Shown here one piece after another: positions 23,557 through 31,421 of a stretch of DNA of 64,000 nucleotides. The DNA is from an uncultured Oscillospiraceae bacterium (lineage in GTDB: Bacteria; Bacillota; Clostridia; Oscillospirales; Oscillospiraceae): assembly GCA_934645175.1 (NCBI GenBank), contig CAKUDE010000003.1:1-64000 (forward strand), written 5' to 3'. Below the pieces are notes generated by a model, which saw only the letters and a program-made list of their open reading frames with translations, was not told the origin of the DNA and searched no databases. Within the stretch, counting starts at the first letter, position 1; every line of letters begins with the position of its first letter. Position numbers and translations under genes: made by a program.

Positions 23557-23568
23557 GTATAGTAGAAT
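23540..23568 (+). promoter_or_regulatory. Promoter of the large prepilin gene
   Basis: TTGATA (23540-23545), 17 bases, TAGAAT (23563-23568). It gives a leader of roughly 185 bases that contains half a repeat element (23651-23688). Confidence 0.65.
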
Positions 23569-23650
23569 TTGTAATGATTAAGAGTGTGTGAACGCGCGGA
23601 GGACTTTCCCCCTCGGTGCGCTTTCCACGCTTTCGGACACAGCACGCACC

Positions 23651-23688
23651 TGTCATTGCGAGGGCACGTCAGTGGCCGTGGCAATCTC
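23651..23688. repeat. Half copy of the intergenic repeat in the prepilin leader
   Basis: TGTCATTGCGAGGGCACGTC followed by AGTGGCCGTGGCAATCTC is one left arm only. The rest of the 23569-23760 leader shows nothing beyond the Shine-Dalgarno AAAGGAGAG before the start. Confidence 0.75.
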
Positions 23689-23760
23689 ATGCCCCAATCA
23701 TCTCGGGTTTCCCACGCGTTTGCGTGTGAAATACAAATTCTTTAAAGGAGAGCAAAATCA

Positions 23761-25902
23761 ATGAAAACCCAACGTAAAAAGGGCTTTACAATGGTTGAAC
23801 TGGTCATCGTCATTGCAGTCATTGCGATTCTTGCAGCAGTGCTGATTCCGACGTTTGTCAATTTGACCAAGAAAGCCAACGAAGCGGCTGCGCTGGCCGA
23901 TGCGCGTAATATTGCCAATCAGATTCTGGCAAATATGCTCAAGGGCGGCGACGAAGCAAAGGACATCCTCGTGTTCGAGCAGAAGGGCGACGAGCTGTAT
24001 ATCCACGGCTACTGCGCCGAGGCCGGCCGCGTGCTGGCGTACTACGGCAACCCGATCAAGGTCAGCGATCTGACGGGCGAGACCCTCGCCGAAAAGGTTG
24101 CGGCGCAGTTGAAGATTATGGCCGAAAAGGCCGAAGTGCAGCCTGCTGCTGTTCCCTCGGCGGAAGACTGGTGGAGCTCGGAAAAGATGGCAACCGCCGC
24201 AGAGGAGCTGGGCTATTCTGCCGAGACGACCGTCCTGCGCGCCGACTATAAGATTATGCCGGTGAATTTTGTCAAGGACGAGACGCCTGTAGACGAAGGT
24301 CATGACTGCAAAGATTCTCTGACGCACTACGACAAGCAGGAAGCTAACTGCACGCAGGCGGGTTATGAGGAATACTGGATTTGCAATAAGTGCGGTAAGA
24401 TGTACAGCGACGCGGAAGCGGCGCGGGAGTTGGATAAGATCACGATTACTCAAGCCCTCGGTCATGACTATGGTGACGGCGATACTTGCACAAGATGCGG
24501 CGCTGAGAAGCCCAACAACGGCGGCAACAATGGCGGGAATACCCCGGCGCCGAACCCCAATCCCAACCCCGGACCCGAGCCTAACCCCGAGCCTGAAAAG
24601 AGCGCCGAGGAACAGCTCGTTGACAAGATGAACGCTGCCATCAACGGCTATAACGGCGAGAGCATCATGAAGGCGCTGGCCTACATGGCGGACAAGGACG
24701 TGTCCGTTACTGTTAGCAATCTTGTCCACAGCGATCCCACAAAGACCTTTGCCTATGACATCGCAGCGCATCGGTTCTATATCGTGAACGCTGCGAATGG
24801 TACTGTTGAATATCCTGAAAATACGACCGCGAAGGGCGAGCTGGTTTACGTTATCAATAACCGCGAGATGATCAATGCCAACACGACGCGAATCTATATC
24901 AACAATATTGAGACAATCGAAAGATCGATGTTTGTTGTTGATGCGACGAAACTGCAGACTCAGACGATCCATACATTTAAGGCAAACTTTGTTTCCGTCG
25001 AAATCGGCGCGGGCGTGAAGAAGATGGAAACATGTAAGAATGAAATAGGAGATCTTTCGAACAAGGTAAATAGTAATGGCAATAAATATAGACCGGTGTA
25101 TTACATGGGTAATTCAATTAAAAAGGATTTCAAAGGAAAGAAAACTGTTACGTATACGTTGCAAATAGAGGAGGGCACAGGAAGATACTACTGGTATAAC
25201 AGGAACGGGATATCTAGTGGCTGCGACTCCAATGAGTACGAGTTTACGGAGGAAGATAAGGAAACCTACAAGGAGAAGGTACGAGATGATGCCTCGTATG
25301 GTAACGATCCTTGGCAGGACTGCTTCTATGGTTGCACGACGCTAGAGAGCGTATATGTTGGTAGCTCTGTGACAGAAATGGGTCAGGCATCTTTTGCAAA
25401 GTGTACGGCTCTGAGCTATATCTATTATAACACAAACGCAACGACGACTAACACAACGGATTGGCGGAGATTTAAATCGAGCGGCACGGCCACTTCCGGG
25501 ATGACTCTTGAGATTGGCAACAAGGCTACGTCTGTACCTGATTTGTTTGGTGCACCCTATGAGTTGAATCTGACAAGTGTCGTATTTGAGGAAAACTCGA
25601 TCTGCAAGGTAATTGAGGAGTTTGCTTTCTATCATGCAAAAATTACTGAGATAACTCTTCCAAAGTCGCTTTCGGATATTAAAGGAAGTACTGACAGCGC
25701 TGCATTTAGCGGCTGCTCTCAACTTCAGAAAATAAAATGGTACGGCCAGAGCATCACCTGTGGCGGAAAGACCTATAATGCAAGCAATCAGGAGTCGTCA
25801 GGTACTGGCCGAGCCGCTTTCGAGGCGTATATGCGTGTCGGAGGCACTCACTCGCTTGAGACTAATCCGACTAACCTTGTTATTGAGTTGATTACAGATT
25901 AA
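23761..25902 (+). CDS. Giant prepilin-like protein with Cys-rich region and BspA-type leucine-rich repeats
   Basis: A 713-residue protein. Residues 1-9 form a basic leader ending in Gly, then FTMVELVIVIAVIAILAAVL, a textbook type IV pilin N-terminus almost identical to that of the gene at 952. Residues about 183-252 contain a domain with NCTQAGYEEYWICNKCGK and TCTRCGAEKP, a Cys-pair motif frequent in clostridial surface proteins. A Pro/Asn-rich linker follows (about 253-280). The C-terminal 200 residues carry LRR_5/BspA-like repeats (FYGCTTLESVYVGSSV, SFAKCTALSYIYY, AFSGCSQLQKIKW). Known pilins are 130-200 residues, so this looks like a pilus-anchored or tip adhesin (inference). GC falls from 35 of 60 bases at 23941-24000 to 17 of 60 at 25081-25140, suggesting a mosaic gene. 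Confidence 0.88.
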   Translation: MKTQRKKGFTMVELVIVIAVIAILAAVLIPTFVNLTKKANEAAALADARNIANQILANMLKGGDEAKDILVFEQKGDELYIHGYCAEAGRVLAYYGNPIKVSDLTGETLAEKVAAQLKIMAEKAEVQPAAVPSAEDWWSSEKMATAAEELGYSAETTVLRADYKIMPVNFVKDETPVDEGHDCKDSLTHYDKQEANCTQAGYEEYWICNKCGKMYSDAEAARELDKITITQALGHDYGDGDTCTRCGAEKPNNGGNNGGNTPAPNPNPNPGPEPNPEPEKSAEEQLVDKMNAAINGYNGESIMKALAYMADKDVSVTVSNLVHSDPTKTFAYDIAAHRFYIVNAANGTVEYPENTTAKGELVYVINNREMINANTTRIYINNIETIERSMFVVDATKLQTQTIHTFKANFVSVEIGAGVKKMETCKNEIGDLSNKVNSNGNKYRPVYYMGNSIKKDFKGKKTVTYTLQIEEGTGRYYWYNRNGISSGCDSNEYEFTEEDKETYKEKVRDDASYGNDPWQDCFYGCTTLESVYVGSSVTEMGQASFAKCTALSYIYYNTNATTTNTTDWRRFKSSGTATSGMTLEIGNKATSVPDLFGAPYELNLTSVVFEENSICKVIEEFAFYHAKITEITLPKSLSDIKGSTDSAAFSGCSQLQKIKWYGQSITCGGKTYNASNQESSGTGRAAFEAYMRVGGTHSLETNPTNLVIELITD

Positions 25903-25937
25903 CTAACCTCATTTCTCTCCAACGAGTCCCAAAACTA

Positions 25938-25962
25938 CGCGGGGCGGCAATGCCGCCCCGCG
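25938..25962 (+). terminator. Terminator of the large prepilin gene
   Basis: An 11-bp GC stem CGCGGGGCGGC with GCCGCCCCGCG, loop AAT, followed by CTTTTTTT. Confidence 0.92.
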
Positions 25963-26000
25963 CTTTTTTTCGCCGCCCTGTGGCGAAAGGGCTTCTCCCG

Positions 26001-26092
26001 TGTCATTGCGAGGAGGGCGCAGCCCGACGTGGCAATCTAATGAGGGGTCTTACACGAGATTGCCACGACCCCTTCGGGGTCTCGCAATGACA
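26001..26092. repeat. Intergenic palindromic repeat, copy F
   Basis: A complete unit from TGTCATTGCGAGG to CTCGCAATGACA, with internal GGCAATCT and AGATTGCC boxes and a CCCCTTCGGGG mini-hairpin. Confidence 0.85.
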
Positions 26093-26099
26093 GAAAAGG

Positions 26100-26385
26100 C
26101 CCCCCTTGTGGCAAGGGCTGCGCCCGCAGGCGCGTTTCGAAGCGCAACCGCCGCGCAGCGGCGGCTCTTAGCGCGGAGATGGGCTGTCAGCGAAGCTGAC
26201 TGGGGGGATAGAAAGCTGCGTTTTTGGCAACCCCTCCGTCACGGCTTCGCCGCGCCACCTCCCCTTACACAGGGGAGGCTTTCTGCCGCCTTCGGCGGAC
26301 ACCTCATCCGGCCGCTCCGCTTCGCTGCGCGTCCACCTTCCCCTCAAGGGGAAGGCTTGGGGGTGCGAACATCGCCGCGCGGCGG
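26100..26385. repeat. Second, different GC-rich intergenic repeat
   Basis: A patchwork of short inverted repeats (CCTCCCC...GGGGAGG, GCCGCCTTCGGCGG, CTTCCCC...GGGGAAG, CAGCGAAGCTG) with no credible gene. It resembles a separate family of interspersed repeats seen in gut Clostridia. It fills the space between copy F and the HAD gene end. Confidence 0.55.
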
Positions 26386-26388
26386 GGG

Positions 26389-27045
26389 TCAGTCTCCCAG
26401 CAGGAGCGTGCGCAGCTCGCCGAGGTCGGCGGCGAGGTAGTCCGCACCCGCCTTTGTCAGCTCCCCGCGGCCGCCGTAGCCGTAGAGCACGCCGATGACG
26501 GGCAGACCGACCGTGTGCGCGCCCTGCACGTCGTGGCGGCGGTCGCCGACCATCACAATGCCGTCCAACGTGTCAATTTTGGCACGCTTCAACGCATTTC
26601 GAATGACCTCCGATTTGGCGCAGGCCGCAATATCGTCCTCCGGCGCGCCGCAGATCCGCTCAAAATACTGCGCCAGACCAAAGTGCTCCAGAATGCGCAC
26701 GGCGAAGTTTTCCGGCTTCGACGTTGCCACGATCAGCCGTTTTCCCGCGCCGCGCAGCGCGGCGAGAAGCTCGCCGATGCCGGGGTAGGGCTCGTTTTCC
26801 GCCCAGCCGCGCACGGAAAAATACTCGCGGAATTTTTTGACGGCCAGCTCCGTCTGCGCTGCATCGAAGCCGTAGTATTCCGGGAAGGCGTCGTGCAGCG
26901 GCGGGCCGATGAAGGCCGTCAGCTCGTCGAGCGACGCGACCTCGATGCCGAATGCGCCGAGCGCGTGCCGCACCGCGCTGCAAATGCCCACCTTCGGGTC
27001 GGTCAGTGTGCCGTCCAAATCAAATAGAATAACGTTCCATGCCAT
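26389..27045 (-). CDS. HAD-family phosphatase (phosphoglycolate phosphatase-like)
   Basis: A 218-residue HAD hydrolase of the Gph/PpaX type. Motif I is FDLDGTLTD with the nucleophile Asp, motif II is VATSKP, motif III Lys lies in CAKSEVIRNALK, and motif IV is MVGDRRHDVQGA. The cap is the small helical type (about 15-80). The exact substrate, phosphoglycolate or pyrophosphate-type, is not resolved. ATG 27045 has AGGAGCG upstream; the frame is open to 27195 without a ribosome site. Confidence 0.88.
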   Translation of the reverse strand: MAWNVILFDLDGTLTDPKVGICSAVRHALGAFGIEVASLDELTAFIGPPLHDAFPEYYGFDAAQTELAVKKFREYFSVRGWAENEPYPGIGELLAALRGAGKRLIVATSKPENFAVRILEHFGLAQYFERICGAPEDDIAACAKSEVIRNALKRAKIDTLDGIVMVGDRRHDVQGAHTVGLPVIGVLYGYGGRGELTKAGADYLAADLGELRTLLLGD

Positions 27046-27122
27046 AAGCTCGCTCCTTTTGTTTTCTGCAAGCATACCATGCCGCAGTGTGCCTGTCAAG
27101 TCCGCCGGGGCGCGGAACGCAA

Positions 27123-27145
27123 AAGGGAACCCTGACGGTTCCCTT
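27123..27145 (-). terminator. Terminator of the rsmI gene
   Basis: A 9-bp stem AAGGGAACC with GGTTCCCTT. Read leftward it is followed by TTTTGCG, 28 bases after the rsmI stop. Confidence 0.7.
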
Positions 27146-27172
27146 CGTACGTTTTTTGAAAAGCATCGCCCG

Positions 27173-28003
27173 TCAGCGCGCAAGCGCCGCGTCATAGAGC
27201 AGATTTTTCGGCAGGCCGGTCGCCCGCGCCGCCTCGCGGACGGCGTCCTTGCGCGAAAGCCCCTCGGCCATGCGCGCCTCGACCAGCGCCAATGCCCGTT
27301 CCAGATCGGGCGCTTCCTCCTGCACGGGGGCGGCGCCCTCTACGATGAGCACGAATTCGCCGCGCGGCGGCGTTTCGTCAAAATATGCAACCGCGCCGTC
27401 GAGCGTTGTGCGCACGACCTGCTCGTGCAGCTTTGTCAGCTCGCGGCACAGCGCGATGCGCCGCTGTCCGCCGAAGGTCGCGCACAGGTCGCGCAGCGTG
27501 TCGCAGAGCTTGTGCGGCGCTTCGTAGAAGATCATGGTGCGCGTTTCGCCCCTCAGACCGTCAAGCTGCGCCCGGCGGGGCTTTTTTACCGTGGGAAGAA
27601 AGCCCTCGAAGCAGAAGCGCCCCGTCGGCAGGCCGGACATACTCAGCGCCGTAATCGCCGCGCAGGGGCCGGGGATGGACGTCACGGCAATGCCCTGCGC
27701 CGCGCAGAGCACCACAAGCTGCTCGCCGGGATCGGAGATCGCGGGCGTTCCCGCGTCGGAAACCAGCGCGCAGCTTTCGCCCGCCAGAATGCGCTCGACG
27801 ATGCGCGGCCCGCTGCCCTGCTTGTTGTGCTCATAGTAGCTTACCAGCGGCTTTTTCAGCTCCAGGTGATTCAAAAGCCGCAGCGTTACGCGCGTATCCT
27901 CTGCGGCGATGAAATCCGCCGCTGCCAGAGCCTCGCGTGCGCGCGGCGAAATATCCGATAAATTGCCGATCGGCGTCGGCACGAGGGTCAGTGTTCCGCT
28001 CAT
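27173..28003 (-). CDS. rsmI: 16S rRNA (cytidine(1402)-2'-O)-methyltransferase
   Basis: A 276-residue SAM-dependent methyltransferase of the tetrapyrrole-methylase fold acting on C1402 in the ribosomal decoding centre. Signatures are LTLVPTPIGNLSDISPRA, AAEDTRVTLRLLNH, the SDAGTPAISDPG loop, IPGPCAAITALSMSGLP and FYEAPHKL. Length is normal. The start overlaps the stop of the methyltransferase gene upstream by four bases, the usual pairing of rsmI with a YabB/TrmN6-type gene in Firmicutes. Confidence 0.95.
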   Translation of the reverse strand: MSGTLTLVPTPIGNLSDISPRAREALAAADFIAAEDTRVTLRLLNHLELKKPLVSYYEHNKQGSGPRIVERILAGESCALVSDAGTPAISDPGEQLVVLCAAQGIAVTSIPGPCAAITALSMSGLPTGRFCFEGFLPTVKKPRRAQLDGLRGETRTMIFYEAPHKLCDTLRDLCATFGGQRRIALCRELTKLHEQVVRTTLDGAVAYFDETPPRGEFVLIVEGAAPVQEEAPDLERALALVEARMAEGLSRKDAVREAARATGLPKNLLYDAALAR

Positions 28004-28689
28004 ATGCCGTCCTCCTGTCCGTAATTTGCTCCGTAGCGATCCGCTTCGATCCGCAGACCGGGCCGGCCGTCCTTCCGCGCCTCCAGTAATACCAGCCGCA
28101 CGGGCGCGTCCGGCGCGTGGCGGACGAACGCGAGACGCTTCGGCTCCAGCCGTGCGGCGCGCAGGGCGCACATCAGGTCGCACAGCCGCTCCGCGCGGTG
28201 CACCAGCGCAAAGCGACCGCCGCTCGGCAGCAGCCAGGCCGCCGCCGCGCACAGCGCTTGCGGCGGAAGCGATTGCTCCGAACGCGCCATCGCCGCCGTT
28301 TCACGGATCGCGCCGCTGCCCGCCGGGAAATAGGGCGGATTGGAGATTACACAGTCAAAGTGCCCCGGAGGCAGAAGCGTACGAATTTCACGCACATCCC
28401 CCGGAAGATTTCTGACGCGGGCTTCCAGACCGTTTCGCCGGATATTCTCCAGCGCCAGCCAATGCGCCTGCCCGTCAAGCTCAATGCCCGTGACCGTGCA
28501 GTCGTCCGAGCGGGCGCACAGAAGCAGCCCCAGCGCGGCGTTGCCCGCACCGAGGTCGGCCACACGCGCCGCCCGCGGCAGCGTCAGAAAACGCGACAGC
28601 AGCAGGCTGTCCGTGCCGAGAGGGAAGCGCTCGTTTTGCAGCAGGCGGATACCGCCGCCCAATAATTCCTCGCGAAAATTTTCCATCAT
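28000..28689 (-). CDS. TrmN6/YabB-like N6-adenine methyltransferase
   Basis: A 229-residue class I methyltransferase. Motif I is VADLGAGNAALGLLL, and the catalytic NPPY motif is present in VISNPPYFPAGSG, as expected for N6-adenine methylation. The N-terminal NERFPLGTDSLLLSRFL is characteristic of the tRNA1(Val) A37 methyltransferase family. Two adjacent ATG codons (28689, 28686) are possible starts, both with a weak ribosome site. It leads the two-gene operon with rsmI. Confidence 0.88.
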   Translation of the reverse strand: MMENFREELLGGGIRLLQNERFPLGTDSLLLSRFLTLPRAARVADLGAGNAALGLLLCARSDDCTVTGIELDGQAHWLALENIRRNGLEARVRNLPGDVREIRTLLPPGHFDCVISNPPYFPAGSGAIRETAAMARSEQSLPPQALCAAAAWLLPSGGRFALVHRAERLCDLMCALRAARLEPKRLAFVRHAPDAPVRLVLLEARKDGRPGLRIEADRYGANYGQEDGI

Positions 28690-28698
28690 GACAGACAA

Positions 28699-28729
28699 AG
28701 CCACCCGGCGCGAATCGCGCCCGGTGGCT
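28699..28729 (-). terminator. Terminator of the ferredoxin gene
   Basis: A 14-base stem with one mismatch (AGCCACC... with ...GGTGGCT, loop AAT), 11 bases past the ferredoxin stop on the minus strand and followed by TTTGTCT. It ends 10 bases before the next start codon, so some readthrough into trmN6-rsmI is likely. Confidence 0.65.
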
Positions 28730-28739
28730 TCGGGCCTAT

Positions 28740-28910
28740 TTACTGCTGCTCGATGGCGTCCATGGGGCAGACGGCAGCGCAGGAGCCGCAGTCTACGCAC
28801 TGGTCGGCGTCGATGACGTACTTGCCGTCACCCTCGGTGATGATGCCGAGCGGGCAGGCGTCGGCGCAGGTGCCGCAGGCGACGCAGGCGTCGGTGATTT
28901 GATGTGCCAT
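28740..28910 (-). CDS. 2[4Fe-4S] clostridial-type ferredoxin
   Basis: A 56-residue protein starting MAHQITDACVACGTCADACP. The two CxxCxxCxxxCP motifs use Cys9, 12, 15, 19 and Cys38, 41, 44, 48, each bracketing a [4Fe-4S] cluster. It is a low-potential electron carrier for pyruvate:ferredoxin oxidoreductase, hydrogenases and similar enzymes. Size is exactly that of classical clostridial ferredoxins. TAGGAGG is 8 bases before ATG 28910. It has its own promoter and terminator. Confidence 0.97.
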   Translation of the reverse strand: MAHQITDACVACGTCADACPLGIITEGDGKYVIDADQCVDCGSCAAVCPMDAIEQQ

Positions 28911-28945
28911 GTTGGTAGCCTCCTATATGTATTGGGTTCCCTATC

Positions 28946-28973
28946 ATTCTATCACGCTTTTCGAAAAATGCAA
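28946..28973 (-). promoter_or_regulatory. Ferredoxin promoter
   Basis: On the minus strand TTGCAT, 16 bases, TAGAAT, 36 bases before the start codon. Confidence 0.65.
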
Positions 28974-29072
28974 ATGGAAATTGCAGAGAATACAAAATTT
29001 TTCTGCGGTATAAGTTTCGGGCGGACGGTCAAGAATGCCTTGGCGGGAAAAAACGGCGAGGGGGGCGGGTAA

Positions 29073-31364
29073 ATGCGGCGTACGGAGCTTTCTCCGGCGG
29101 CAAAAACGGTGCTGCAAACGGCGTGGGCACTGGCGTCTTCGCTGGGACATCTGCGCGTAGGGACGGAGCATCTGCTGCTGGCGGTATGTATGCAGCGGCG
29201 TGCGCGGCTGCGCGCGTCGCTGGCGCGGCGCCTTCTGAGTGAGGCGGAGCTGTATGACCGGCTGATTGCGCTCTGCGGGCGCGGAAGTCCGGCCGGCCGG
29301 CTGCCTTTCGGCCTGTCGCGCAATGCGCGGCGCGCCCTGGCCTGCGCCGTGCAGACGGACGGCACGGTCACGCCGGAAACACTGTTTGCCGCGCTGCTGC
29401 GCGGGCAGGATACGGGCGCATGCGCGCTTTTGCGACGCTGCGGCGTTGCGCCGGAGGCGCTGTTTTCCGATTATTGCACGCTGCGCGCGCAGGAGGGAGA
29501 AAAAGCAATGCAGAATACAAGACTTCTTGACCAGTTCGGTGTGGATCTGGTCGAGCGGGCAGCGACGGCGGAGCCGGTCATCGGGCGACAGGAGGAGATC
29601 CGTACCGTGCTCGGTATTCTTACGCGAAAGAATAAAAACAACCCCGCGCTTATCGGCGAGCCGGGTGTGGGCAAGACGGCCGTGGTCGAGGGCGTCGCTC
29701 AGGCGCTGGCAAGCGGACAGGCGCCGGAGGCGCTTCGTGGGAAGCGGCTCATCGCGCTGGATATGGCCAGCCTGATTGCCGGGACAAAATACCGCGGCGA
29801 ATTTGAGGAACGTGTGCGCGATATTCTGGCGGAGCTGCGGCGGGTACAGAATGTGATCTTATTTGTGGACGAAATGCATACGCTCATCGGCGCGGGCGCG
29901 GCCGAGGGTGCGATCGATGCGGCAAATCTCCTGAAGCCGGCGCTGGGACGCGGAGAATTGCAGCTCATCGGTGCGACGACGCTTGACGAATACCGCCGCC
30001 AGATCGAAAAGGACGCCGCGCTGGAGCGGCGCTTCCGCGCGGTTCTGGTGCGCGAGCCGACGGTGCAGGAGGCCGAAGAGATTCTGGAGGGACTTCGTCC
30101 GGGTCTGGAGGCGCACCATCGCCTTGCCATCGGCCGCGATGCGGTCACGGCGGCGGTGGAGCTATCGCGGCGCTATCTGACGGATAAATTCCTGCCCGAT
30201 AAGGCCATCGATCTGCTCGATGAGGCGGCGGCACAGGTCTGCCTGACGCGCTGCGCCGGCGTGGCCGATACACAGGGCGCCGCGTTGGAGGACGAACTGA
30301 AGCAGGCGGTTCGGCAGGGGCAGTATGAGCAGGCGGCACAGCTTCGCGACCGTCTCAAGCAGCTTCGCCGACCGGAATGCGGCCGTGTGGGCGCGGCGGA
30401 GGTGGCGGCGACCGTTTCGGCACGAACCGGCATACCCGTCGGTACGCTTTCCTTGAACGAAAAGGAACGGCTTGGCGCGCTGGAGGCGGAGCTGTCGGCG
30501 CGGGTCATCGGCCAGCCGGAGGCGGTGCGCGCAGCGGCGGAAGCGGTGCGGCGCGGACGGTCGGGGCTGTGTGAGCCGACGCGTCCCGCAGCGGCAATGC
30601 TCTTTACCGGCCCGACGGGTGTGGGCAAGACGGAGCTTTGCAAGGCGCTGGCGCAGGCGGTATTCGGCAGCGAACACGCCATGGTTCGCATCGATATGTC
30701 GGAATATATGGAAAAACACTCCGTTTCGCGCCTGATCGGCGCGCCGCCGGGTTACGTCGGGCACGAGGAGGGCGGCGTGCTGACCGAGGCCGTGCGCCGC
30801 AGGCCCTATGCGCTCGTATTGTTTGACGAGCTGGAAAAGGCGCACCGCGACGTGACCTCGCTTCTTCTGCAGGTCATGGAGGACGGCATCCTGACCGACT
30901 CGACCGGGCGGCGGGTGGACTTTAAAAATACACTTCTGGTGATGACCTCAAATCTCGGCAGCGAAGCAACGGCCGGGATCGGCTTCGGCGCACAGGCCGC
31001 GCAGAGTGCGGTGCAGAAGGCGCTGCGTGAACGCTTTGCGCCGGAATTTCTGGGGCGTATCGACTGTGTCGCGCAGTTTGCACCCCTGGATTCGGCGGCG
31101 CTGTGCGCCATTGCACGGCGCCAGCTCGACGCGCTGACGGAGCGTGCAAAGCGGCAGGGTCTGGCGCTGCGCTATGACGCCGACGTGCCGGATTGCCTTG
31201 CGCGCCAGACGGCCGCCGCACGCAGCGGAGCGCGCGCGTTGCGGCATTTGCTTCAAACGCAGGCGGAGGCGCCGCTTTCCGCACTGCTGCTTGCAAAGCA
31301 TCCGCCGGAGCGGGCGGTGCTGCACGCGTCTGCGCAGGGGCTTCGCGTCGATTCTTCTTCTTGA
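29073..31364 (+). CDS. ClpC-type AAA+ unfoldase
   Basis: A 763-residue two-ring Clp/Hsp100 ATPase. Residues 1-145 are a diverged double-repeat Clp N-domain. AAA-1 has Walker A GEPGVGKT (195-202) and Walker [13 protein letters not shown]-like coiled segment ([21 protein letters not shown], about 408-432) stands in the middle region, as in ClpC rather than ClpB. AAA-2 has Walker A GPTGVGKT (513-520) and [17 protein letters not shown] loop after the second Walker B suggests ClpP docking. No ctsR, mcsA or mcsB is adjacent, unlike the canonical clpC operon, so this may be a second paralogue. GAGGGGGG precedes ATG 29073. Confidence 0.9.
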   Translation: MRRTELSPAAKTVLQTAWALASSLGHLRVGTEHLLLAVCMQRRARLRASLARRLLSEAELYDRLIALCGRGSPAGRLPFGLSRNARRALACAVQTDGTVTPETLFAALLRGQDTGACALLRRCGVAPEALFSDYCTLRAQEGEKAMQNTRLLDQFGVDLVERAATAEPVIGRQEEIRTVLGILTRKNKNNPALIGEPGVGKTAVVEGVAQALASGQAPEALRGKRLIALDMASLIAGTKYRGEFEERVRDILAELRRVQNVILFVDEMHTLIGAGAAEGAIDAANLLKPALGRGELQLIGATTLDEYRRQIEKDAALERRFRAVLVREPTVQEAEEILEGLRPGLEAHHRLAIGRDAVTAAVELSRRYLTDKFLPDKAIDLLDEAAAQVCLTRCAGVADTQGAALEDELKQAVRQGQYEQAAQLRDRLKQLRRPECGRVGAAEVAATVSARTGIPVGTLSLNEKERLGALEAELSARVIGQPEAVRAAAEAVRRGRSGLCEPTRPAAAMLFTGPTGVGKTELCKALAQAVFGSEHAMVRIDMSEYMEKHSVSRLIGAPPGYVGHEEGGVLTEAVRRRPYALVLFDELEKAHRDVTSLLLQVMEDGILTDSTGRRVDFKNTLLVMTSNLGSEATAGIGFGAQAAQSAVQKALRERFAPEFLGRIDCVAQFAPLDSAALCAIARRQLDALTERAKRQGLALRYDADVPDCLARQTAAARSGARALRHLLQTQAEAPLSALLLAKHPPERAVLHASAQGLRVDSSS

Positions 31365-31389
31365 CATTGCGCGGTACGGAATTTATAAT
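31361..31389 (+). promoter_or_regulatory. Consensus promoter of the carrier-protein lipid operon
   Basis: TTGACA (31361-31366) overlaps the clpC-like stop codon; 17 bases later is TATAAT (31384-31389). An inverted repeat CGGTAC (31372-31377) / GTACCG (31392-31397) brackets the -10 box and may be an operator. Confidence 0.85.
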
Positions 31390-31421
31390 GAGTACCGTAT
31401 GTCACAGAGGGGGCGCAGAGA

